Part shown: in pieces, positions 23,715 through 35,583 of the stretch
Layout: every line of letters starts with the position of its first letter
Position numbering within the stretch: the first letter of the stretch is position 1
NCBI GenBank assembly: GCA_902729315.2
Contig: LR746268.1
Coordinates: 7,795,501 to 7,859,500, forward strand
DNA: 64,000 bases
Direction: 5' to 3'
Source of the DNA: Spirodela intermedia
Taxonomy: Eukaryota > Streptophyta > Magnoliopsida > Alismatales > Araceae
Notes under the pieces: generated by a model
What the model saw: the letters and a program-made list of their open reading frames with translations, nothing else
Databases searched by the model: none
Told to the model about the DNA's origin: nothing
Position numbers and translations under genes: made by a program

Positions 23715-24108
23715 CGCAGTGGGAATGTGGCGGCCGTGGAGAGGTTTTGTTGCTCCGTCTTCTCTTCGCTGTAACGGGTTAAGATGGAGCTCACGGTGGA
23801 ACAAGACGGCAGATATTCCCGACTTGGTCGAGTGCAGCCGTTTGCCTGCTCTCAGGGGGGGTGACCCACCCGTTCGGGATAAGCGAGATGAGTCGACGCG
23901 ATAATAAAATAGGCAATAATGGCCCTACACGACGCAATAATGGAGTATGAAAGTAGAGGTGGAGCACTCCCGAGCAGAGGAAGTCAGTCGCTCGAGAGGA
24001 AAGGTCAGCCTGCCGCGTCCGGACATGGCCTCACGGCCGCAGAAAGAGGGGCAGAGAAGCCAGTCCAGGTGATGTCGTCGCAGGGAGGATGACCACAGGA
24101 CTGCCGCA

Positions 24109-24456
24109 ATGGGGCCGTCGAGATGGTCAGGCGTTCACCGCTGGGGGAACCGCAGCCGCTGCCTCTGCCGCCGGCGCCTCCTGTTCTTGCTGGCGCTGGT
24201 CTGCTTATCGCCGGTGCTGCTCGCCCTGGCCTGTCTCTCCTCCCCCTTCATCTGTGCGCTGGCCCTCTTCCTCCGCTTCGGCCTCGTTCAGGACGGCGAG
24301 GGGAGCTTCCTGAGCAGGTGCGATGAAGACGCGGTCGGGGCGCCGCTGTTGCACCAGTACCTCGAGGACCAGCTGGGCCTCGTCAGCGCCGCTGTGTGGG
24401 ATTGCTACGGGGCGGCGGACGTCGCCTCCGTCGACGGGCGCGGGGATGCGCGCTGA
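24109..24456 (+). CDS. Small plant membrane protein of unknown function
   Basis: 115-residue single-exon frame. After a basic N-terminus (RWSGVHRWGNRSRCLCRRR) there is a strongly hydrophobic stretch at about residues 24-58 (LLFLLALVCLSPVLLALACL and on), enough for one long or two short membrane spans. It is followed by an acidic soluble tail with the motif LLHQYLEDQLGLVSAAVWDC, which reminds me of small plant-only membrane proteins with an LxxYLEDQ block; I cannot name the family with certainty. The Arg cluster before the span followed by an acidic tail is typical of real membrane proteins, and the frame is GC-rich like other first exons here. Overlapping frames on the same strand lack this organisation. 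It may be an orphan or a chance frame. Confidence 0.5.
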   Translation: MGPSRWSGVHRWGNRSRCLCRRRLLFLLALVCLSPVLLALACLSSPFICALALFLRFGLVQDGEGSFLSRCDEDAVGAPLLHQYLEDQLGLVSAAVWDCYGAADVASVDGRGDAR

Positions 24457-24997
24457 CGGAATTCCCTATACCCCTCCTTCCTCCCCGGACCTTCTGCTCC
24501 TCCAATCATTTCCTGTCCTACCAAATGAGGAAGTCCTATGTAGAGGCCAGAAGAGAGAGAGAGAGAGAGAGCTGAGGCCCAAGCTCTTCATCTTGTAACA
24601 CCAAATAATCGCGTAATCGACCACAAATGAATTCATGCAGACCAAGTAATCTGCGACATATTCGGCATGACATGATGAGCAAATGTTAAGCGGATGCCCC
24701 GAGGGATCAACTAATGCAAAGAATGGGATTGAACAAAAGAACAGCCACCGCCGGTGGGGGTGGGGTGGGGGAACAGATGGCAAATTTACATGGAATAACG
24801 GACGAGCGGCGGCACCTGGGCAAGAGGGAGGACACAAAACCTTGGAAGGCTCTCCTCGCTCCCTGATCTGAGCCTCCGCTGTGAGAGAAAGTAGAGAGAG
24901 GGAGATCCCGCGACACCAACCTGCACGACTCGAACCTGTATAATCAATCTACTATGAATAGGGAGCCCATCTGTATGGCCTACAGCCCGGGCTGGGT
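24457..24997. other. Intergenic, convergent 3' ends
   Basis: Lies between the stop of the small membrane protein and the stop of the O-fucosyltransferase gene on the other strand. Includes a short (GA)n at about 24554-24570. No gene recognised. Confidence 0.5.
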
Positions 24998-27900
24998 TTA
25001 ATTCTCGGCATGCCGACACATGCAGTCCGGCATGGGGAAGGTATATACTGAGGCGTCGGGACTCCTGAGCTCGATGCCTTTAGCGTCGCTGCGGTGAAGC
25101 ATTTCCTGCATTTCGTGCTTGAACTTCTCCCATCTGCAGCCATCGTATGAGAATTTACGTCACTATTTTGCAAATCGATGCCTAAATTTTGTTTTTTTTG
25201 TTTTTTTTTCTTTTCAAGGTCGTTCCACTGCAGCGGATGCGGCAGATATTTTCATATATAAAGGAAATAAGCATGCTCAGTAGGTCTAACGAGGAGAATA
25301 CCTGATCTTTGGGTTGTCAAGGGTGACCACCAGTTTCCTCTTATCTGGTTTGATTGTCTTCGCATGACCATAGAGGTATCGTCGGTGGCCCATCATAAAA
25401 TGAGGAAAGTTTCCGCCTTGGGTTGTGAGGAATACTTCACTGTGAAGGCACAGAGCGTAGTCAAGCGCAGCCATCCTGGAAGAGTGGCCCTACATCAGAG
25501 ATTCATCGGTCAACCCATGTCTTAGACGAAAACTGCGTCGACGTGAGGATTGCGGCATGGTCTCTGAAAGCAGGCGATACCTCAAATGGTGCAAGTTCTT
25601 GCATGGATGCTAGCGTGTACTTTGTTTCGAGTCGAGGGAATAGTTGCCGCAGCGGCGCCATGTACTTCTCCTCCTTGTAGATCTTACCAGACGCCACATA
25701 AACCGACGTGGTGTTATCAAAACCCATGCCTCTAAGGATCATACCCACCTGCAAAATTTCATCAGACCAGGGACGTTTGAAGGCTCGGAAGATGTTATTG
25801 TGATTCACAGTGCTGACCATAAATGAATGAATGCATGCATATAGGGATAGACTCGAAGGTCTGAAAGATAATTGAATTCCGGAAAAATAAAAAATATTAA
25901 GCTAAATCAGCTCTCTGTAATTCCTCATTTTATGCCATGCATTAAAACGAACTTGATAAAATAAGATACCTCCAGTGGAGTTAAAGGGCATTTCCCATCT
26001 TTGCGCACTGTACCAGGCTTCACCATTCGATGAGGTCTCCTGAACTTTCCTCTCCAACTCCATTCACGAGCATCATCCATTTCACGCTTCTCTTCTTTCC
26101 CTCCATCATAAGTGCAGCATGAAAAAGCAACCATATCCTGGGATTCAGGAATGGCTGATGATTAAAGAAGATGTATAATACAATAAAGACAATTAGTCCA
26201 TCTGTTAAACGAAGCATGGAGAATTACCTTTTCAAAACGTAGATGCACTGAAATATATTTTCCCCCACTAAAAGAACTATTCCTAACCATCCGATCAATC
26301 ATATTTTCCGCCAGCATCCTTATGGGCTCAGAAAACCGTAATGCATCATAATTAGCGAAACATCTCAGCTTCTGGACATTAGCAGGGACAGTGTGGGCCA
26401 ATCTACTGGAGAAAGGTGCGATACGTACAGCCCTTCATTATTTGCAGAGTTAAGAAAGAAAAGTGTCAGTAGGATATCAAGACAATCTGGAAAATTTACG
26501 TCTACTCAAGTACTTGAATGACCATAACTTCACTAGAAAATTGTGAAAGGCATCATTTTTTCTTCTTTGGAAGGCTCAAAATATTAGAGTCACATACACT
26601 ATTAACTCATAATTGAATTATATCTAAAGTTCGGTCAAATGAAAGCAAATCATATATATTTTTTTTCTGGGTTTATGTTTAGATTATGTTACTTTTATTC
26701 TACATTTGTATGAAAAAGCACTTCATAAAGTTAATAAATTTCAATAATTTACACAAGGAAGCGAAAATAAATAAAAATTCATTCATAAATTCTGATTTTG
26801 TCAAACAATTAAGGCTGATAAGCTCCCAGCCAATTGGCGCATAAATATGAAGCCAGTCTAAGGCAAGGCAAGAGTGGATACCCAAACTCCAACAACTTTG
26901 GAAGAACCTTCTGCATATAGTGGGTTTTTGATGACCAGGCTTTGACTCGCAAATTCGAAATCCTGCTTAGATTCTTGTCAAATCGCTGAAATATATCTTC
27001 AGGAAGTTCCCTCACTACACGAACTTGGTTCTTTAGTGAATCGATGAAATAGTCTTCATCAAAGATCTCTCCAAATTTGCTGCAAGAGCGTATAGAATAA
27101 CAGCAATATTAAAAATTTGAGTACTCACTGAATCATCTAAATACAGGGATTCTCAAAAAAATATTTTCATCACCACGGAAATGAAAAGACAACTTCCACA
27201 AGATGGTCTGGATGTCATCCGCCCAACAGTCAATCCCCCTCCTCCCCCCCCCCCCGGCCAGCACATCATGAGTACAGAAACACACTGCACCAATACTAGA
27301 ATTTCAAAGGAAAGTAACGCAACAGTAGCAAACCTGGAGTCACGCCAAACACTGTTTAAGTGAAACATTGGAATGACCAGAGTTGCATTCAACAGCCCTG
27401 CTACGGCGACTGCATCACAAATCTGCATAAAAAAAATTCTACATCTCAGTACTTAAAAAAATTAGAATTGTTGTCGCCACATCCCACAATGATAAAGAGA
27501 TTATAAATGTGAACAAAAACAAAACATAAGTCCTATCATAATCTGATTTGTTCCGGATTGTCCCTCATCATTTACTTACAGTATGCAGGACCTTGCGTCT
27601 TACAACTCAGTGAACTTTCTCAGGGCCTCTGACACCCTCTATTAGAGTTAATCAGGTTGTATTTGCACAAGAAAATAATCATTTTTTACCCCACTCCCAA
27701 CGTTAAATTCAATAGACTCTCAAGACAATGTCACAGAAATTTGTCCAAAATACAGCAACAGACAAATGAGGATCATTCATAGAGAACTTTTCCTCATAAA
27801 ACTTGATTCCGCACTTCATCTGGAACAAGCTTTTTCAGACTGTACAACGTGGTAGCGAAAAACAATTTTTTTCATACCATCAATTCAGCATAGCATCGGA

Positions 27901-30900
27901 ACAAACTACATGCAAACGACAGTTGTCAAGGAAACAGAATTTGGGTACAAGTACAGATGATCACAAAATATGTAGGTATAGGAGGTAAAATATCAATAAG
28001 ACAGCCCATATATAGTTGCAAGAGAAGCAAAAGAACATGCCCAATTAAATTACACAGAACAGGACAGACTAACTTTGAGACCTAAGTGCTCTAAGTCAGT
28101 TCGCAACCCGCTCCGGTAATGTCAATACTTACTGATATGCGTTGCTGATTTAATCCCCCATTTGCTTCTACTATAAGATATCCATTTGAGATTGGCAATT
28201 CTGAAGAAAAGAAAACTTCACAAATGAGGGCCCCGGAAGATCTTCAAAATATTTTTGAATAGCCACATGTTTATGACATCAGAAATAAATGAAATATGTC
28301 AGCAGCTACTAGAATGACGTAATCCAACAATAAAAGCTCTAATGGCTCTTGAAATTCAGCACAGAGGCATGAAAAGACACAGATATACACACGCACGCAT
28401 GCACATCAAGATTTTAAAACAAATTTTACCATTTCGTGTAGGGTATTATATATATATATATAATATGATAATAAGAAAGAGAAGACAAAATTTTCTCGGA
28501 AATTCAATTTAATAAATTATCACAAAATGATAAACAACAAAACATCAAGATCTTTTGCACGAAATGAATATAGGGAATAGACATGAGGTACAAGGAAAAA
28601 ATTTACTAAAAGGATGGAGAAGGGGAGAGAGAAAAATTAAGGCGAAGTATAACTAGCATGGAGAGGGAAAATTTGAAAACGGAACACACAAAAGTACAAC
28701 TTTCCAGCCGAGGTTAAACAGCACAAAATGGAATGATGCACTTGTCTGTATCCACTAGTTGCTGAAGCATACAAGATGAAATGAAGAATCTTCACGTTTT
28801 GATCATTTAAAACAAAAGCAGACACTATTTTCATACCCTACACAATGGTAAGATTTAACCTGCTTGAGATATTGTCTGGGTGACACAAGGCTTCCATTTT
28901 TGACCTTCTTTTGGATGCCATGCAGTCATCATCTACATAAATTACCAAAATACACACCAATGAGAATCATGCTATCGTGAAGAATCAATATTGATAATGA
29001 AAAAATGACAAGAAACATGATAAATACACAAGTAATAGAATGACCAAAATATTAACAACTAATCGTAAAAGATGAGAAGATCCGAATATATATATTATAC
29101 AGCTGTCACAATGGCAACTTTTGCATTAGGCATAGAAAGTATAGAATTAAGATTCATAAGAAAATTCAGATGGTTGATAGAAAGTATTCAGTTGCATTAT
29201 TATTCATTTCATTTCAACTAATACAAACGTCAAAAGCACTTCAAACTGCATTGTTCACTTCTACATTTTACATTGCCACCAGTGGTGACAAGACTGTAAT
29301 TTACCAATTCAACTGATGATTCAATGTCTAGTCCAACCACAATCATAACCATTTTAAGTCTACTGTAGAGTTGCATCCGATAGTTCCATATATTTTACCG
29401 TTGATGTCAGGCATTTTGCAGGTACGTTGCCCATAAGATGCAAGTAACGAGAGAAGTTTCAACCAATAGATAGTGTTTTATTAGAGCATTTAAAAGTCTT
29501 TTATATAATGGAAGACTGAACGTCAGGTTTGCATGGAGCCTGCACATGTGGGAAAGAACACAACTGCTTTTCAGTCTATTATTTGCAGAACATGAGTTTG
29601 CCTTAAATCTGTTCAAGAATCATTAAGCAGATAATACAAGTGATGTGGCTTCTCACATATTCGCGGACAGAGAAGCAAGACCATTTAATGGACATACTTT
29701 TGAGTACTATAATATTAGACAGTCTCAATATCATATCAACCACAAGAGTTACTCTCAATGAAATTAAACACAGATAAAAAAAATATAGAAATAAGAGAAA
29801 ATTAAACTTAAAATACCACCCAGATTTATTTTTTTCCCCACACACCCTTTCGTAAGTTTTTTGAGAGAAAAATTGAACGCTTATTTATCTTCTATCTTTC
29901 TAATATTTTCATTTCAGAACAACGATAGTTTTAACATAAAAGAAATTCCCTGATAAAAATTTAGAAAGGAAAATTGAATGCAATCCATAACTGTCTGTAC
30001 ATGGAATCCAAATTGAAATGGAATCTAAACGATTATAACACGAGATACAGTATAGTAAACTGTTGAAACGAATCAAATTCCATCAATCAAGGGTAACTTC
30101 ACCTGCAGCTGCATCACTACGTTTATATTGTCCCCATCCCTCACACCCCATCCCTAACTCCTCCATATACTGGAAGTTGATTTCTTCTGTCAGCATATTT
30201 TCTGATTTCTCTGGGAAAACACTATAAACTAGTGCAAAAAGTGTCACATAACTCTGATTGGATGATATCTGTTTCCAAGATTCTAAGATTCAACATAACG
30301 AACAAATTACTGGACATGTGAGAAACAAAACGCTCTATTGGACATAAAGAATTCTAATCCGGTGGTCATTTGGCAAGCCCGACTTCGTTTTTCCAAGATT
30401 TGAAAAAGAAATCGGCAGTGCTGGTACGGTTTTTCATGTATCTCTTGCAATAAACCAATATGCAGATGATTTGATCGAGATTAATGTCAAATAAGAATAC
30501 AAGAAAGAAAAGAAATACAGAGATAAAAAACCTTAAAAAGAAGAAAAATGAAACTATCCTGAGGCAGGACGTCAGTGGGAGGAATTGCAAAGAATTGAGC
30601 CTTACTCCCTACGAAACATTACCGCGAGAGAACTGTTGCCGCCGTCCAACTGCATTGACGGCCAGAGATTCTCGAAGACTTTAGGACTGCGGTAGACGGA
30701 ACCCACCGGCGCCCTCCTCAGGATCGCACCCCCGACACCCTCCTGCACTGCTTCGAGATTCAAGGTTCCCATATACATCAACATCCCAGCGATGTACATC
30801 ACCGGGGCGAACAGCAGGATACCCTTCCTTCGGAAGAACGCCGACATTACGATATACACGAGCCTCTCCGCCAGCTTCTCAGGCTTGACCATCGACCCGA

Positions 30901-30997
30901 ACCAGCGACCCTTACCTCCTCTCCCGCCCTTGACAATTGGGGACGTCGGAGAGCCCCCGTTGGGCTTCCCGTTGCCTAGCCGACTATACCCGTTCAT
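24998..30997 (-). CDS. O-fucosyltransferase family protein (plant DUF246/GT106-like), ten exons
   Basis: Type II membrane protein of the plant family annotated as O-fucosyltransferases, which act in the Golgi on cell-wall glycans; closest in wording to the FRIABLE1 clade. Exons: 30623-30997, 28860-28932, 28133-28200, 27334-27422, 26882-27079, 26228-26432, 25970-26137, 25581-25748, 25302-25489, 24998-25133; in-phase GT-AG joins give 555 aa. A basic cytosolic N-terminus precedes one membrane span (about 59-79, [20 protein letters not shown]). Conserved blocks: [89 protein letters not shown] and [19 protein letters not shown]. The start at MNGYSRLG matches relatives; an ATG ten codons upstream is possible. 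Intron 1 is 1.7 kb. Substrate unknown. Confidence 0.92.
27244..27255. repeat. Run of 12 C in an intron (G-rich on the sense strand)
   Basis: On the transcribed sense (minus) strand this reads as a 12-G run followed by AGG and AGGGGG, in the intron between exons 4 and 5 of the O-fucosyltransferase gene. Such a run can fold as a G-quadruplex in the pre-mRNA, and is also prone to sequencing error in length. Confidence 0.8.
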
Positions 30998-32098
30998 GTC
31001 TCCCGTCCGATGGGGAACGGGAACCACCCCTCCAGCTACTGGGACTCAGCGGGCGGTGCGCCGGATCTGACATCCTCCTTCCTCATCATCACACCTCCAC
31101 GTACCCCGGCCGCCGCCGCAGCTGCTCACCGCTCGCAGTGAAAATGCGTTCAGCCGCCGCCGAATGGAATTACTGCCGGACGCGGTGCCGAATTGGACTC
31201 AACCGACTCCCCCCCTCCCCCCCTCTCCCCACACACACACTCGGAGAACCAGAGTCAGCGGAAAATGGGGGAGGAAACCAGCGACTCCAATTTAAGCAGT
31301 CGTGGGGGAGCACCAGCCGCGGTCGTGGGGTCTTTCTGGAGCTTCAGACTGACTGAAGAATTCCCTCTTTTCCCTCTTCTCTCCTTCCTTCCTCCTGCTC
31401 TGAATCCAATTCACAGCGAGAGAACGAGGGAGAGAGCGAGAGATCTGGTGCTGCTACTGCGAGCGCAGAGAGTGTAAGAATTAACTCACAACAACCGACC
31501 GCTGACGCAGCCAATAAAGGAAGCTCGCCGGGCCGGCGGGGTTGTGGTCACCTCCCCCGTCGACACGATCCCCTCCTCCGCCAGGTCCAAACGACAACCC
31601 CGGGATGGTCTGGTCACCGCCCAAGGCGACGGGTGGTGGGCTACCCCCGCGTTAATCAATAATTGGAAGGGGGTAGATCCTGTTATGCTGGATAAATCTG
31701 GAATGTTCCTCCTAAAATCTGGCATTTTCCTCTCTTTTTTTAAAGGCAGAAGCCCTTATTGGGCCCTCGACCACGGCCCATTGGGTAGGAAAAATGCCCC
31801 GTTAGCAGGGATTATTTATTTATTTCATATTCTTAAATGTAAAACCGATTCGAGCCATAAGGGAACTGAACCGGAAGGGGCCGACGAACCTATATGGCAA
31901 ATCGGTCCTTTTACCAAGAGGTGCCGGAGCGTCTGGATAGGCCTTGTGCCTGAGAAGGCCACCGAAGAAAGGGGTGGGTTTTAAAGGTGAGGAGCTTTCG
32001 AGGGAGGGGAGGAGGAAGAAGCTGACGGGAAGGGAGAGCAACGGCTGCTCCTCTTATCCATCCGCACAGCACGCCCTGCGAGAGGAGAAGAGCAGAAG
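30998..32098. promoter_or_regulatory. Divergent promoter region of the O-fucosyltransferase gene and RPL21c
   Basis: 1.1 kb between two start codons facing away. Toward RPL21c there are TGGGCC at 31760-31765 and GGCCCA at 31775-31780, the site II motifs usual in ribosomal protein gene promoters. A C-rich and CA-rich tract is at about 31210-31240. Open frames here are out of phase with both genes and were not accepted. Confidence 0.5.
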
Positions 32099-32479
32099 AT
32101 GGCGACTGCGCTTGGCGGGATCTTGTCGCCCTCCGCCTGCGTGGCTTCCTCCACCCGGATGCCGAGCCACCAGGTTCTTCATAGGGTCCACCAGGTCTCC
32201 GTGGCAACTGCCGCCGGCAGCCACTTCTCTGCTCGCCAGTGTTTTCCTGCCATCGTGGCGCCCTCTCGAAGACCGCCCCCCCGGGCTGCTGCAGCTGAGT
32301 CGCTCCAGGCCGTGGGGGAGTCGGCCCCAGAACCCGTCGAAGCACAGATTGCGTCTGTCGTCGCCAGTGAAAAGCCCAAGGGAGAAGAAGTCTTTGCCGT
32401 CATTATGGTCAGCATCAAGATATCGTTGTGGGAGCGGGAGCTTTGAAGAAATTAATTCCTATGTTTCAATTCCAAAATG

Positions 32480-32525
<46 letters not shown>

Positions 32526-34043
32526 GTGATTTTTCTCTGCATTTCTGTCGCATGGTAATTTTCCCCACATCTTCTCTCCAGATTGGGTCTCGGCAGTACA
32601 TTGTCTTTCCCGGAAGATACATCACCACTCAGAGGCTGAAAGGGGCCAATGTGGACGACAAGGTTTGCATCTCATAGCATTGCGGTCTACATTTCTGGTT
32701 TTAGGGCTTAGAGTTTCTTCCCTCTCTTTATTTGAATGCTTTATCGTCATGCTTCTATACAGCTGATGATTATTATTCAGTTAACGTAGCTGGTATGTGG
32801 AACCCCTTGCTGTGAACTAGACTGCCTTTGGGTTTAGTCAATGCGTTATCCTGTGGCAGCATAAGGGGCAGTCTTTTCTTCCAAGTTCATCAGTCATCGT
32901 TATTTTCCCAAGAAAATCTGAGTGCCGCATCTACTTGGTGTTCGATCAGGAACGTTAAATCTGGCCATCCTCGTCACTAATTGCAGGATGATGTGTGCTG
33001 CTGCCATGCGCTGAAAATAGTCCCATTAACCTATCAAAATGTATACGCCTATCTCTTCTATCACCGTTTTAGAAAGGCCATCAACATTGCCAGGAATCAA
33101 ATTCATGCCATCTTATTTTACTTGTCGTAACGCAGTGCTTTAGGTTGTCTACAGCTCGAATTGAAGCACGGCTAGCTTTATTACCCAGTGAATTTTGGGG
33201 GAGAACTGAAGAAAACTTACTTTAGCTAACTGGTAGATCATGAACCCTCTCACGCCTCATAGTTTCTGTTATTTCCCTGCTGAGGATTTCTTCAGTTGAA
33301 AACATTAATAAACGATCAGTTCATTTAACAGTCATTTCTTAGTGAAGAGATTATTTTTTGAACAGTTCATTAAACTTTGCAGTCATGTCAGTTTCTTAGT
33401 GAAAATTTTCGGTTTGGCTTTCTTTACCCACCTGCATGGAAATATGCTTTAATGATTTAGCATCTGCTTTATCAGAGAGCTCATTACAACCAGTACGTTT
33501 CTAGAGATGTCATGCCTTGTTTACTTCAACTATGCGTCAATTTATTGTCAAGATTGTCGGCACAACTCAAATTTATTATCATTATTATTACCTCTTGGTA
33601 GATTATCTTAAACAAGGTATTGCTGGTGGGAACCAAAAGCAATCTATACATAGGAGAGCCGGTTGTTACCAATGCGGTTGTTCACGCTGTGGTTGAGGAA
33701 CAGGTAGGGGATGAGCCCTGGAACCTTTATCACTGTTCTAGCCTATTCTGAGCATCGCTTGGTTTTGATGGTGTCCTCCCAGGGTCTGGATCCTAAAGTC
33801 ATTGTATTCAAGTACAAGAAGAAGAAGCATTACAGAAGGACAGTTGGCCACCGACAGGTATGTTTCTAAAATCATAATCGGTTGGTTTCTTGTTGGTTGT
33901 CTCATGAATTTGAGGGGCTACACCATTGTTCTCCTAGTCTAAAACATGGTTGGACGGCCTGATTCTTGCAGCCCAATACGAGAATCAGGATCACAGGCAT
34001 CACTGGCTATCAAGATGCCCCTGCCGAACCCATTCCTCAGTAG
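32099..34043 (+). CDS. RPL21: Plastid 50S ribosomal protein L21, five exons
   Basis: Nuclear-encoded large-subunit protein of the chloroplast ribosome, imported after synthesis. Exons 32099-32407, 32582-32662, 33602-33703, 33783-33857 and 33972-34043, all phase 0 with GT-AG borders, total 212 aa. The first 60 or so residues are rich in Ala, Ser, Thr, His and Arg and almost free of acidic residues, a typical plastid transit peptide. The bL21 domain begins near residue 96: FAVIM, then IGSRQYIVFPGRYITTQRLK, ILNKVLLVGTKSNLYIGEPV, KVIVFKYKKKKHYRRTVGHR and PNTRIRITGITGYQ. The Lys-rich KYKKKKHYRR segment is the rRNA-binding part of bL21. A CT microsatellite lies in intron 1. A mitochondrial L21 would differ in the presequence; the plastid form fits better. 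Confidence 0.94.
32484..32521. repeat. (CT)19 microsatellite in RPL21c intron 1
   Basis: Perfect 38-base CT tract between the first two RPL21c exons, 60 bases before the exon 2 acceptor, so it may act as an extended polypyrimidine tract or branch-site neighbour. Confidence 0.95.
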
Positions 34044-35583
34044 GGATCTCGCAAGATGTTCATCCAATGGAATGTCTTCTTGGAATTCATCCCCCCTCCC
34101 CCCCCTCCCTCCTAATGCAAAGTTTCGTGCTGAATCTGGTGGGTCTGAGCTTGTTCATTTTGATGAGCCATGACTGGTCTTTGTAGGATGATTTTTCTGT
34201 TCAAATCTTGTGAAACTGAAATTATGTACTGTAAAATTTGTTCCCTCCAATGTCTGCAGACTTGAGCCCGGCCCAGAAGTAAATTAGGTTTTGCTAAGAT
34301 CACTTCCACGCTTATTGTTGAACAAGCATTAAGATCGCTTCGAATTAAAATATTGTTGGATGTCTGAAGAAAAGCGTTGAGAAACAGCACATGTGTAGAA
34401 CCTTTCAACAAGATAGTGCTCTTTCAAATCTCTCAAGATGGAATCTGTTCCAAGCATATATGCCATAGTTCATTAGACATGGTGCAAATATCTAAATTTC
34501 ACCCTTCTATATGCTTTTTCAGAATTATTGCCGATGCTAAGCAGTCAAAAAATTGGAATTACGAAGCTTTATTTTTGTGCAAAAAGTGAGACTTCTAACA
34601 GAGAACATCGGTAGTCGGGAGTCAATTAATTAGGTAAAGGTCTGAGGACTCCATTCTCTCTAAACATGGAGAAAAGCAACCACAGAGAATAGCTATACAC
34701 CAAATACAAACAGATAAATTAATGATAAGATTCAATGATACAACTCATAAACATATGCTTGTTGATAGTATTTCAACTAAAGAAATAATATACACATTTC
34801 CCCACCACAATTCTTTGCAACCCACCAATTGGGTGGATCCACTGCGTCAACTATGCACGCTCTGCACCCATCGGGCAATTATGGTCAGTACTCAATCATC
34901 CTGAGCGATGTTCTTACATACAACAAGCAGCCCAGGATTTTGGTCATTGCCCCTTTTTATCCGTCTCAGGAAACAACTGTAACACTTTCATCCTGACCAA
35001 GTGAACAGAAAAGCATAAATGTGGGGCACAATTCATACATAATGAAACTTTAGTTAAGAGAGTTGGGTGAAGCTATTGGTATTCTTAAAAAAATTATTTG
35101 ATGGCAGAAAATATGTAGGAAAAGATCTCTACTCAGGAAAAGCCTAGAACACCAATTTATAGGGACGCATCAGTTTTGAGAACAGCAAAAAACCTTCTTT
35201 AAAGAATATTGCATATTCTTTGTTTGAAGCATGGACTGTGGGCCTGACCCATGGGAAGGCATCTTTGTTTCCCTAGATGGGCCTAGCCAGTCTCTTTGCA
35301 TGCATCTATCTTTTGGAGGGGAGAGGATTATATATATAAAAAGATACACAGATAGCGAGAGAGAGAGAGAGAGTTGGACTACAATTTGACCAAAAAAAAA
35401 CAGACTTCCAGACCAGAAAATATTGAAGCCCAGACCCAGCTGCTTGGTCTATAAAATACTACTCTCCATGAGGTTGCTTTCAGGGAGAGAATGCTAATAA
35501 TTCGTTGCAACGATATTTATTTTAATAAATGAAACAGTGACCCAGCATTTACAGTAAAGGCGATCACAACTGTAAAAAGCAAC
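34044..35583. other. Convergent intergenic region between RPL21c and EI24
   Basis: 3' UTRs of both genes and AT-rich DNA, with a short (GA)n at about 35355-35374. Open frames are below 100 codons and unrelated to known families. I searched this stretch for an extra EI24 exon and found none that was convincing. Confidence 0.5.

Larger units (their letters stand above)
23003..24108. other. Intergenic between tRNA-Ser and the small membrane protein gene
   Basis: Contains the second 22-bp repeat copy (23268-23289) and a (CT)25 tract (23661-23710). No open frame with recognisable similarity. Presumably includes the promoter and 5' UTR of the gene starting at 24109. Confidence 0.5.

Noticed and set aside
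30103-30221. Possible extra exon in intron 1 of the O-fucosyltransferase gene (open block with [15 protein letters not shown])
   Set aside because: Its borders look usable but its phases do not connect exon 1 to the TAWHPKEGQ exon; direct joining of exon 1 to exon 2 is in phase and matches relatives.
31944-32558. 204-codon plus-strand open frame across RPL21c exon 1
   Set aside because: Out of frame with RPL21c and ends by translating the CT microsatellite into Ser-Leu repeats.
34044-35583. A further EI24 3' exon after a GTAAGT overlapping the stop codon
   Set aside because: The only candidate adds a handful of residues without similarity; the in-frame TAA already gives a normal family length.
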